Positions 1 through 5,974 are shown, numbered from the stretch's first letter. The stretch is 6,742 bases of DNA from Verrucomicrobiia bacterium (GCA_030044395.1 JASHVW010000328.1:1-6742), one strand, 5' to 3'. Program-made: numbers and translations. Notes: generated from the letters alone by a model not told the origin.

Positions 1-558
1 TCCGATCGAGATAAGCGACCCAAAAATGGCGCCAAAGACTCCCCGCTCGCGCACGTGAAACCAATACGCCTTGACTTTGATGATGGACATGGCGCCGAAG
101 CTCTGAAAATACATATTCAACCCGTAAAGGAGCGAATAGGCGGCCAGCAGATTCACTCTCGAATGTTTGGCGACGATCAGCCATGTAAGAGCGCCAAGGG
201 CGATGTTTGCGAAAGTCGCGCCGATGGCGGAAATGATCATGCCTGCTTTTCCGCCGAGCCTTTTGTCAATCAGCGGTCCATTCACGAGAAATGAGAATGC
301 ATAGACGGTCGTGCCGATGCCAAAAATAAGTCCGAGGTCCTCCTTGGACATCAGGGTGCCCAGGGCGTTTTTTGCAACGATGATATTGTAGCGCCCCATG
401 CACAAAAAGGCATACGTCATTCCCAGTGGAAACCAATTGATGAAACGGCGGGTCATGAACCACCCACTGTGCTTCATGGGGTTGTTGAGGAAATAGGCCA
501 CGATGACAACTGCCAGACAAAGGGCAATCGTAACGGGATAAAAATACTCGGAGTTCAT
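1..558 (-). CDS. MFS transporter, OPA/GlpT-like, N-terminal part (runs off left edge)
   Basis: Only the first 186 residues are in the window; the frame is still open at base 1. The protein is an inner-membrane carrier with hydrophobic segments near residues 6-24, 41-56, 75-97, 106-129 and 138-156. Between the third and fourth lies NGPLIDKRLGGKAGM (93-107), which fits the MFS motif-A loop between TM2 and TM3. MGRYNIIVAKNALG (54-67) and WFHVRERGVFGAIFG (166-180) resemble the organophosphate:phosphate antiporter group (GlpT/UhpT-like), so a phosphorylated or small organic substrate is possible, but none can be named. The hydrophobic stretch at 6-24, ahead of the usual first MFS helix, may be an extra N-terminal helix. 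The ATG at 558 is the first good start; no clear Shine-Dalgarno precedes it. It lies 47 bp after the GDSL stop on the same strand, so the two could be cotranscribed. MFS membership is secure; the subfamily is inferred. Confidence 0.82.
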   Translation of the reverse strand, partial: MNSEYFYPVTIALCLAVVIVAYFLNNPMKHSGWFMTRRFINWFPLGMTYAFLCMGRYNIIVAKNALGTLMSKEDLGLIFGIGTTVYAFSFLVNGPLIDKRLGGKAGMIISAIGATFANIALGALTWLIVAKHSRVNLLAAYSLLYGLNMYFQSFGAMSIIKVKAYWFHVRERGVFGAIFGSLISIG

Positions 559-605
559 TCTGCCGCTGTAAAGCAAAACAGAGTTGTGGCCACTGGTCAA
601 AAGCT

Positions 606-1337
606 TTATGGAGTTTCGCCGAGTAGTTCTTCCAGCTTCGGTTCCATGGCGGCAGCCCAGGTTTCATAGCCGCGCTCGCTCGGATGGAGATAGTCGGGCA
701 TGACGGATTTGGAAATGGAGCCGTCCTTTGCAATAAACAACGGGCCGATGTCTAAATAGAAAATCTTGCTTTCATCATCGAGTTTTGCCAGCGCTTCGTT
801 GACCTGCAATATTTTGCCGCGTTGTTCGCTAAAAGTCTGCCCTCGCGGGAAAATGGCGAGCAGCAGGATTTTGGTGTCCGGTTGCCGCGCGCGGATTTAC
901 TGAACAATCGTCGTAACGCCCTCGAGAATCTGCGCCTCGGTGAACTGATTGGTTTTGGAATTATTGGTGCCGATCATGATGACGGCCACTTTGGCCTTAA
1001 TGCCATCCAATTGCCCATGTTCGAGCCTCCAGAGCACGTTCTGGGTCTGGTCGCCACTGACCCCCATATTGATGACCTTGCGCTTGCCGTAATATTCCTT
1101 CCAAACATTTGAGCCGGCTCTTTCCCAAAATTGCGTGATGGAGTCGCCAATAAATTCAATGTCATAGTCGCCCGGATGTTCCTTGGCGCGTTCAAGGACC
1201 AGGGTTTGTCGCACAAATGCCGAGCCGGTGCGGGAGACGGGAATCACCGCGGGATTCGGCGGTTCCGTTACCGACGCATTGGTTTGGGCCAACAATGATT
1301 GTAGAAAAAGAACCAATGCGAGGAAGGACAGAATCAT
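606..1337 (-). pseudogene. Secreted SGNH/GDSL esterase (PAF-acetylhydrolase-like), interrupted by one in-frame TAA
   Basis: From ATG 1337 the frame encodes 243 codons plus a TAA stop, but codon 147 (899-897) is also TAA. Residues 1-21 form a hydrophobic signal peptide (MILSFLALVLFLQSLLAQ, then TNA), implying export. SGNH blocks are visible in order: block I IEFIGDSITQFW with nucleophile Ser66, block II NMGVSGDQTQNVLWRL, block III MIGTNN, and, after the stop, block V MPDYLHP with Asp215 and His218. The family hydrolyses ester bonds in lipids or acetylated sugars; the substrate here is unknown. The stop separates Ser and oxyanion residues from the Asp/His pair, so the 146-residue product should be inactive. 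The frame resumes at once (IRARQPDTKILLLAIFPRG) with no shift, and a single change such as AAA to TAA explains it. The start at 1337 is chosen because it begins the signal peptide; a TTG at 1394 is in frame but abuts the rplI terminator. Confidence 0.85.
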
Positions 1338-1394
1338 TCCATTTTTGAGAATTTCATGCCGATGAGATACCAACCGCGGCGCCCGGGGCAGCAA

Positions 1395-1422
1395 TAGAAA
1401 AGCCGCGGAAGAATTCCGCGGC
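1395..1422 (-). terminator. Intrinsic terminator after rplI
   Basis: Read on the minus strand, a perfect 9-bp GC-rich stem GCCGCGGAA/TTCCGCGGC (1422-1414 with 1410-1402) with a 3-nt loop is followed by TTTTCTA. It starts about 20 bp after the rplI stop, so it should end the prs-to-rplI operon. It also separates the GDSL gene, which then needs its own promoter or readthrough. Confidence 0.85.
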
Positions 1423-1442
1423 CTGGCAAATTGATAACAAAA

Positions 1443-2129
1443 TTACTCAGCCTTTGGCTTCTTTTCCGCCTTTTGGCGGGGCTTGTCAGCCCTGTCGCCT
1501 TTGTCGGCCTTTTCACCCTTGTCAGCTCTTGCAGCTCGGGGTTTCTTGTCGCCCGCCGGGGCTTCGGCAGGCCCGCCATCGGGACGACGTCCGTGGCCGC
1601 GCTTTTCAGTCCTTGGCCTTTTGCCCTCTTCGGGTTTGGCCTCCGCAGGCGCCTCAGTGGGAAGCGTGACGGGCGTCAGGCTCTCCACGCGTACTTTGAG
1701 CGTGCCTTTGACCTCCGGATGCAAATGCAGTTCGATTTCGTGCTCGCCAACAGTCTTGAGCGGATGTTCCAGATAAATTTTCTTCTTGTCGAGCGTGATG
1801 TCAAACTGGTGTTTCAGTTCATCCGCAATCATTCCCGTCGTTACCGCGCCGAACATCTTGCCGTCTTCGCCGGCCTTCACCTTGATAACGCAGATCAGCT
1901 TTTGAACGCCTTTGGCCAGCTCGCTCATGGTGTTGAACTCATGCGCTTCGCGCTCCGCCCGCCGTTTTTTCAGCGCTTCGATTTGCTTCTTGTTTGCGCC
2001 GGTCAGCGGAATTGCGAATTGCTGTGGAAAAAGATAATTGCGGGCGTAGCCGGCGGCGACGCGCACCTGGTCGGACTCGGCTCCGAGGCCGACAATGTTG
2101 TGAGTGAGGATAACTTCAGTTTTTGCCAT
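1443..2129 (-). CDS. rplI: 50S ribosomal protein bL9 with long charged C-terminal tail
   Basis: bL9 binds 23S rRNA at the base of the L1 stalk and helps hold reading frame. The N-terminal domain is recognisable from VILTHNIVGLGAESDQVRVA (6-25) and the signature GYARNYLFPQQFA (27-39). A helical connector rich in Lys, Arg and Glu (about 46-75) and the C-terminal RNA-binding domain (about 76-153, with GKMFGAVTTGMIADEL and ELHLHPEVKGTLKVRV) follow. The usual family length is about 150 residues; this protein has 228. The extra ~72 residues (from about 157) are low-complexity Ala/Lys/Pro/Glu/Arg, probably disordered and perhaps rRNA-binding. ATG 2129 (codons ATG GCA AAA) is 52 bp after the ssb stop. 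It is the last gene before the terminator at 1395-1422. Confidence 0.95.
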   Translation of the reverse strand: MAKTEVILTHNIVGLGAESDQVRVAAGYARNYLFPQQFAIPLTGANKKQIEALKKRRAEREAHEFNTMSELAKGVQKLICVIKVKAGEDGKMFGAVTTGMIADELKHQFDITLDKKKIYLEHPLKTVGEHEIELHLHPEVKGTLKVRVESLTPVTLPTEAPAEAKPEEGKRPRTEKRGHGRRPDGGPAEAPAGDKKPRAARADKGEKADKGDRADKPRQKAEKKPKAE

Positions 2130-2181
2130 TGGAGCTATAAGCGGTTGATGGTTGAGCGTTGGATCAAAAGTGTGTCTTTAA

Positions 2182-2628
2182 TCAAAAGGGAACGTCGTCG
2201 CTTTCCTGCGGCACGTCACCTTCGGGCGGCTCAGCCGCGGGGGCGGCGCCTGCTGCAGGACGCGAACGGGGTGCGTCACTGTCACCGCGGCCCCCTCCGG
2301 AATCGAGAAATTGGAAGTTTTCCAACACGACACCGAGCTTGCTTTTCTTCTGACCGGATTGCTTGTCCTCCCAGGTATCATAGCGCAAGCGCCCTTCGAT
2401 AAGAATTGGACGGCCTTTTTTAAGGTATTGGCCGATAGTCTCGGCAGTCTTGCCGAATGCATCCACGTCCACAAACGTGACCTCCTCCTTCATCTCACCG
2501 GTCTCGCTTTTCCATTTGCGGTTGCAAGCGATACCCAAACGCGCGATGGCTGTGCCCTTCGGCGTGTAGCGCAACTCCGGGTCGCGCGTCAGATTTCCCG
2601 CAAGGATGACTTTGTTAAAACTGGCCAT
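2182..2628 (-). CDS. ssb: Single-stranded DNA-binding protein
   Basis: SSB coats single-stranded DNA in replication, recombination and repair, and recruits partner proteins. The 148-residue protein has an OB fold at about 1-108: MASFNKVILAGNLTRDPELR at the start, then TAIARLGIACNRKW, EVTFVDVDAFGKTAE, YLKKGRPILIEGRLRYDTWE and GVVLENFQFLD. A Gly/Ala/Pro-rich linker (about 110-140) follows, then the acidic partner-binding tip ESDDVPF. Length and architecture are typical of bacterial SSB. It lies 53 bp after rpsF and 52 bp before rplI, in the place where rpsR is often found. The ATG at 2628 matches the normal SSB N-terminus; no strong Shine-Dalgarno is visible. Confidence 0.97.
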   Translation of the reverse strand: MASFNKVILAGNLTRDPELRYTPKGTAIARLGIACNRKWKSETGEMKEEVTFVDVDAFGKTAETIGQYLKKGRPILIEGRLRYDTWEDKQSGQKKSKLGVVLENFQFLDSGGGRGDSDAPRSRPAAGAAPAAEPPEGDVPQESDDVPF

Positions 2629-2681
2629 AGAGTTTCATAGGTTGAGGGTTTGGATTCATATCATTCGCGATGGTATCGCGA

Positions 2682-2999
2682 TTATTTCACGGCCAATTTC
2701 TCGGGTCTTGGCTCCGGCGAACTCGTGAACATCACCCGAAACACTTCTTCATTCAGCGCCAGTTTGTGGCGCAATTGGGCGATGATCGCCGGCGTCCCGG
2801 AAAAAATCACATTGGCGTAAAAACCCGCGTTGTGCTTTTTATCAGTCACCCGCGCAAAATGTTTTCGGTCCATCTTTTGCACGGTTTCAACTTTGCCGCC
2901 GGCCGCGACAATTTCCGCGGATATTTTGTCGAGGGCGTCCTTCACGCCTTCTTCGCGTCCCGCCGTGTTGAGGACGAACAAGCCTTCGTATCGTTTCAC
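2682..2999 (-). CDS. rpsF: 30S ribosomal protein bS6
   Basis: bS6 sits on the platform of the small subunit, where it pairs with bS18. The 105-residue protein starts MKRYEGLFVLN and contains the ferredoxin-like fold elements VKDALDKISAEIVAAGGKVE, DRKHFARVTDKKHNAGFY and LRHKLALNEEVFRVMFTS, giving a length normal for the family. The start codon is GTG (2999-2997), overlapping the pth stop as GTGA. This four-base overlap indicates translational coupling: bS6 synthesis should depend on ribosomes finishing pth. Its partner gene rpsR is not in the window. Confidence 0.95.
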   Translation of the reverse strand: MKRYEGLFVLNTAGREEGVKDALDKISAEIVAAGGKVETVQKMDRKHFARVTDKKHNAGFYANVIFSGTPAIIAQLRHKLALNEEVFRVMFTSSPEPRPEKLAVK

Positions 3000-3625
3000 T
3001 TTTTCTTCGCTTCTAGTTGCGGAGCCAACGCCCCGTTTAATTGCATTGCTTTTTCAATACCCGCGTCCACCCAGGTTTCGACCTGATTGGCCGCGCGTTT
3101 CAAAACTTTCTCCATCGCTTCGGTCTCGGCCGAATCGAACCGGCCAAGAACATGATCCGTAATCTCGCGCAAATTGTCTTTGCGTCCAATTCCAATCCTC
3201 AACCGGGCGAATTCCCGCGACGCCAGATGGTGCTCAACGGACTCCAGCCCATGATGGCCGCCGCTGCTGCCGCCGGGCCGCAGGCGGATTGTCCCCACCG
3301 GCAAATCCGCATCGTCCACCACCGCCAAAATCCGGCCAGGCACCACGCGATAAAACGCGGCCAGCGCGCCAACCGTTTCGCCGCTCAGATTCATATAGGT
3401 CTGCGGCTCGCAGAGCAAAATTCGTTTGCCATCCCGGGCAATTTTGGCCATTCGCGCGCGGAACTTTCTGTCGTTTGCCCAGCCGCATTTCCAATCCGTT
3501 GCCAGCCGTTCGACAAGCATAAAACCGGCGTTGTGGCGCGTGTTTTCGTACCCCGCGCCCGGATTTCCTAGACCCACGATGAGAAAGACATTTTCCACGC
3601 GCGGGGAAAGCGGCGTCGGCCGCAA
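2996..3625 (-). CDS. pth: Peptidyl-tRNA hydrolase (bacterial Pth type)
   Basis: Pth is the cytoplasmic enzyme that cleaves the ester bond in peptidyl-tRNAs dropped from ribosomes, recycling tRNA. Numbering from the TTG at 3625 (209 residues), the hallmarks are LIVGLGNPG (15-23, substrate Asn21), NTRHNAG with catalytic His31, QTYMNLSG (Met78, Asn79), VVDDADLPVG with Asp104, GGHHGLESV (122-130) and RLRIGIGR. In E. coli the GGHHGL position reads GGHNGL, and that Asn contacts substrate; here it is His125 (codon CAT). The start is uncertain. The TTG at 3625 lies 3 nt after the rplY stop. An in-frame GTG at 3598 gives 200 residues, closer to the usual length of about 190-200. No ATG is available near the N-terminus. 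The C-terminus ends in Lys-rich EAKKK and overlaps rpsF by 4 nt. Confidence 0.94.
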   Translation of the reverse strand: MRPTPLSPRVENVFLIVGLGNPGAGYENTRHNAGFMLVERLATDWKCGWANDRKFRARMAKIARDGKRILLCEPQTYMNLSGETVGALAAFYRVVPGRILAVVDDADLPVGTIRLRPGGSSGGHHGLESVEHHLASREFARLRIGIGRKDNLREITDHVLGRFDSAETEAMEKVLKRAANQVETWVDAGIEKAMQLNGALAPQLEAKKK

Positions 3626-3628
3626 AAA

Positions 3629-4405
3629 TTATTTCTTCTTCTCGGCGGCGGGCTTCGCCTCCGGTTTGGTTTCCGCTTTCTTTTCGCCTTTTTCTGGAAC
3701 CTTGGCTTCGCCTTTGGCAGGCGTCTTTTCCCCGGCTTTGACGGCCGGAGCTTCGCCTTCTTCGCCCTCTTCTTTCTTTTCCTTCGTCATCTCCACGTCG
3801 CCCGCAGCCTTCACCTCCGTTGGAGCCACTTCTTCCTCCGCGCGCGGTTGGGCCACGGACACAACCGGGATCTTTCTGTCGCCCAATATCTCGACGCCTG
3901 CCGGCGCTTTCACTTCGCCGATATGGATGGACTTCCCGATTTCCAACGCTGTAACGTCAATGACGAGTTGCTCCGGCAAATCCTTTGGCAGGCAACGGAC
4001 CTTCAATTTGAACAAAACGTGTTCGAGCACTCCACCGCTGTTCTTGACGCCGGCGGCTTCGCCTACGGTTTCCACTGGCACCTGGACGATCACCCTTTCA
4101 GTCTCGGAAATCTCATGGAAATCCACGTGCAACACCTTCCCATCAATGGGGTGATGCTGGATTTCCTGCACCAGGGCCAGCCGTTTGGCTCGAGCGTCGT
4201 TTTCGACGGACAAATCCACCAGCAAATTCTCCGACACCGAATGGCTGATGAGATCGCCGATTTCCCGGGCATTCACCTCGAGATTCTGCGGTTCGGTTTG
4301 CCGGCCATAAATGACGGCGGGTACGCGGCCATTGGCGCGCAATTGTCTTACCTGGCCGCGACGCGTCAGCGAGCGCGGATATGCCTTCAGCGGAACTGAT
4401 TTCAT
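3629..4405 (-). CDS. rplY: 50S ribosomal protein bL25, long CTC/TL5 type
   Basis: bL25 binds 5S rRNA in the large subunit. The long form is a general-stress protein (Ctc) in Bacillus. Residues 1-95 are the 5S-binding domain (RSLTRRGQVRQLRANGRVPA, VIYGRQ, ENLLVDLSV, ALVQEIQHHPIDGKVLHVDF). Residues 96-188 are the TL5-type beta domain (ERVIVQVPVETVGEAAGVKN, GGVLEHVLFKLKVRCLPKDL, DVTALEIGKSIHIGEV). From about 189 to 258 is a Lys/Glu/Ala/Pro tail with repeated PEAKP-like and KGE motifs and no aromatic residues, probably disordered. The total of 258 exceeds the usual ~190-220 for the CTC type. ATG 4405 is 24 bp after prs. Together with prs and pth this is a widely conserved trio. Confidence 0.95.
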   Translation of the reverse strand: MKSVPLKAYPRSLTRRGQVRQLRANGRVPAVIYGRQTEPQNLEVNAREIGDLISHSVSENLLVDLSVENDARAKRLALVQEIQHHPIDGKVLHVDFHEISETERVIVQVPVETVGEAAGVKNSGGVLEHVLFKLKVRCLPKDLPEQLVIDVTALEIGKSIHIGEVKAPAGVEILGDRKIPVVSVAQPRAEEEVAPTEVKAAGDVEMTKEKKEEGEEGEAPAVKAGEKTPAKGEAKVPEKGEKKAETKPEAKPAAEKKK

Positions 4406-4429
4406 GTTGTTAAATTGGTTGCGGGGGCG

Positions 4430-5374
4430 CTAACTCGTGCGCCCACCCTTAAACTCAAATAGCGAGTTCACCGACGAATTACTATGAATCCGTTTAATGG
4501 CTTCGCCCAAAAGCCCCGCCACAGACAGCGTGGTGACCTTCACACCGTCAATTGGCGGGCGTTGGACTGTATCAGTTGTTATCAATTCGTCAATCTCGGA
4601 TTTTCGTAATCTTGCGATGCCCGTCTCTCCTAAAATCGCGTGGGATACACAGGCCAGAATTTGTTTGGCTCCCTTCTTTTTCAATAAAGCCGCCGCTTCC
4701 GTCAAGGTTCCCGCCGTCTCCGTCAAATCATCCACTAGTAGAACGTTTTTGCCTTTGATCTCCCCAATGACCGCCATGCTTTCAACTTCCGTAGCGCTCT
4801 TGCGCCTTTTGGCCACGATGGCCAGGCCGGCTTCGAGCACCTGCGCATAGGCGTGCGCCATCTTCAACCCCCCCACGTCCGGGCTGACGACAACCAGATC
4901 TTTCAAGTTTTTCCGCCGCAAATAATCGTACATTACCGGCGCCGCATAGAGATGATCCACCGGGATGTCGAAAAAGCCTTGAATTTGTTGCGCGTGCAAA
5001 TCAATCGTCAGAACACGGTTCGCCCCAGCCGCCACCAGAAGATTGGCGATGAGCTTGGCGGTGATAGGCACACGCGGCTGGTCCTTGCGGTCTTGGCGCG
5101 CGTATCCGTAAAAGGGTAGCACCGCGGTAATCCGCTTGGCGCTCGCGCGCCGCAAGGCGTCAATCATTATGAACAACTCCATCAAATTGTGGTTCGTCGG
5201 CGGTGACGTGGGTTGGATGATGAATACCTCCTCGCCGCGAACGTTTTCTTCGATTTTCACAAAGGTTTCGCCGTCGGGGAAAGGTTTAATCGTGCATTTG
5301 CCAAGTTCAATGCCAATGGATTTGCAGATGGCGCGAGCCAAGGCTTCGTTTGCAGTGCCGCTGAATATTTTCAC
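4430..5374 (-). CDS. prs: Ribose-phosphate pyrophosphokinase (PRPP synthetase, class I)
   Basis: The enzyme transfers pyrophosphate from ATP to ribose 5-phosphate, making PRPP for purine, pyrimidine, NAD, His and Trp synthesis. The 314-residue length is normal. Visible landmarks are KIFSGTANEALARAI at the N-terminus, the ATP-site region LPFYGYARQDRKDQPRVP (86-103), DLHAQQIQGFFDIPVDHLYA (125-144) with His127, SPDVGG (164-169), the flexible loop AKRRKSATEV with Lys189 and Arg191, and the PRPP-binding loop VLLVDDLTETAGTLTEAA (211-228). The loop reads DDLTET where E. coli has DDMIDT, a conservative Asp-to-Glu change. The start codon is GTG (5374-5372), giving the standard N-terminus. Only 16 nt separate it from the T-tract of an intrinsic-terminator-like hairpin. 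It appears to be the first gene of the operon; hicB is divergent. Confidence 0.96.
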   Translation of the reverse strand: MKIFSGTANEALARAICKSIGIELGKCTIKPFPDGETFVKIEENVRGEEVFIIQPTSPPTNHNLMELFIMIDALRRASAKRITAVLPFYGYARQDRKDQPRVPITAKLIANLLVAAGANRVLTIDLHAQQIQGFFDIPVDHLYAAPVMYDYLRRKNLKDLVVVSPDVGGLKMAHAYAQVLEAGLAIVAKRRKSATEVESMAVIGEIKGKNVLLVDDLTETAGTLTEAAALLKKKGAKQILACVSHAILGETGIARLRKSEIDELITTDTVQRPPIDGVKVTTLSVAGLLGEAIKRIHSNSSVNSLFEFKGGRTS

Positions 5375-5390
5375 TATGCTAAATTCTGGT

Positions 5391-5417
5391 AAAAAAGAAA
5401 ACCGCCGCGATCGGCGG
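5391..5417 (-). terminator. Hairpin with T-tract immediately upstream of prs (terminator or leader attenuator)
   Basis: On the minus strand the stem CCGCCG, loop ATCG, stem CGGCGG is followed by TTTTCTTTTTT (5401-5391), the form of an intrinsic terminator pointing into prs. Only 16 nt lie between the T-tract and the prs GTG, which leaves no room for a -35/-10 promoter. Either prs transcription passes through this hairpin, making it an attenuator, or it is the terminator of a former upstream gene and a prs start is hidden. No minus-strand gene lies just upstream. Confidence 0.65.
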
Positions 5418-5528
5418 AGAATTATTACTCACTTTAACAAGGAGGAACGTGGGCGCAAGGAAAAAGGAAAGCACCGAAAAAGGAAAAGCGGCAGGGACGC
5501 GCAAAAGCGAGTCAAGGAAACCAGCGGC

Positions 5529-5557
5529 TTGTCAAACAATGGAAAAGCGGCTAGATT
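5529..5557 (+). promoter_or_regulatory. Candidate sigma-70-type promoter for hicBA
   Basis: TTGTCA (5529-5534, 5 of 6 matches to TTGACA), a 17-bp spacer, then TAGATT (5552-5557, 4 of 6 matches to TATAAT). The hicB ATG follows after 7 bases, so transcription would start at or very near the start codon and the mRNA would be nearly leaderless, consistent with the lack of any Shine-Dalgarno there. This is a match by eye with a good spacer; a chance match cannot be excluded. Confidence 0.4.
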
Positions 5558-5564
5558 TTTGACA

Positions 5565-5738
5565 ATGCGAAACGAATTTACCGCGGAAATTCATCGCGAA
5601 GGCAAGTGGTTCGTGGCCTTCTGCCCGGAAGTGCCCGAAGCCAACGGCCAGGGCCGGACAAAGGAAGAATGTTTGCGGAACCTGGCCGCCGCGATTAAAC
5701 TGGTTTTTGAAGACCGGCGCGAGAGTTTCCGGCAATAG
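5565..5738 (+). CDS. hicB: HicB-family antitoxin, minimal form
   Basis: HicB antitoxins bind and block the HicA RNase. The 57-residue protein has the HicB partial-RNase-H-like core: a strand FTAEIHREGKWFVAFCPEVP (5-24), a turn EANGQGRTKEE (25-35) and a helix CLRNLAAAIKLVFEDRRES. The pattern W/Y-VAFCPE-P followed by GxT-EEA/C-xxN is the family hallmark. No C-terminal ribbon-helix-helix or HTH DNA-binding domain follows, so direct autoregulation by HicB seems unlikely. The ATG at 5565 is chosen because it begins the domain; the frame is open far upstream into antisense of prs, which is not coding. The gene is 38 bp ahead of hicA, so antitoxin comes first, the reverse of the E. coli hicA-hicB order but common in other phyla. 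Confidence 0.85.
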   Translation: MRNEFTAEIHREGKWFVAFCPEVPEANGQGRTKEECLRNLAAAIKLVFEDRRESFRQ

Positions 5739-5776
5739 CGCCACCCCGAGGCGGAGGAAGCCATCGTTGCCATCGG

Positions 5777-5974
5777 ATGAAGCGGCGCGAACTCCTCCGG
5801 CATCTCGAAGCACACGGGTGCAGGCTCAAACGCGAAGGCGGCGAACATTCCCTCTATCACAATCCGGCCACGCGCGAAATGCAGGCCGTGCCGCGTCACA
5901 ACGAAGTGCCTGACATTCTTGCCCGTAAAATCTGCCGCCGTCTTTCCGTTCCCGACCCGCAATCAATTCGGTGA
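5777..5974 (+). CDS. hicA: HicA-family mRNA interferase toxin
   Basis: HicA is a small dsRBD-fold RNase that cleaves mRNA (and tmRNA in E. coli) and halts translation until bound by HicB. The 65-residue protein fits the family: KRRELLRHLEAHGCRLKRE (2-20), then GGEHSLYHNP with the catalytic His24, then AVPRHNEVPDILARKICRRL (37-56) and a short tail. No inactivating change is visible, so the toxin should be functional. ATG 5777 is the only suitable start. A good Shine-Dalgarno core GGAGG at 5753-5757 lies 19 nt before the ATG, farther than usual. This could mean inefficient toxin translation or coupling to hicB, which would keep the toxin below the antitoxin. Confidence 0.9.
   Translation: MKRRELLRHLEAHGCRLKREGGEHSLYHNPATREMQAVPRHNEVPDILARKICRRLSVPDPQSIR

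Noticed and set aside
266..733. 155-codon minus-strand open frame with many Cys, His and Pro
   Set aside because: It overlaps the MFS transporter and GDSL genes in another frame, has shadow-like composition, and the MFS frame encodes clear membrane helices.
1334..1357. Seven-codon frame (MKFSKME) whose stop overlaps the GDSL ATG as ATGA, a possible coupled leader peptide
   Set aside because: It is too short to judge, has no ribosome-binding site, and such overlaps arise easily by chance.
1338..1394. Upstream TTG start extending the GDSL protein by 19 residues
   Set aside because: The TTG abuts the T-tract of the rplI terminator and would put charged residues in front of a clear signal peptide; ATG 1337 is better.
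1431..2402. 323-codon plus-strand open frame
   Set aside because: It is antisense to rplI and ssb, whose products are certain; its Leu/Phe/Arg-rich sequence is the complement of Lys/Glu/Ala-rich coding DNA.
5482..5551. Exact 11-bp direct repeat GGAAAAGCGGC at 5482-5492 and 5541-5551 in the prs-hicB intergenic region, considered as an operator pair
   Set aside because: The region is generally purine-rich, the repeats have no dyad symmetry, and HicB here lacks a DNA-binding domain; chance or slippage is adequate.
5136..5564. Upstream extension of the hicB frame giving 200 residues
   Set aside because: The extra part is antisense to prs and Arg/Lys-rich intergenic sequence; the HicB domain starts at the ATG at 5565.
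5418..5564. Possible tRNA gene ended by the hairpin upstream of prs
   Set aside because: No T-loop GGTTCGA-like sequence or cloverleaf arms can be found on either strand.
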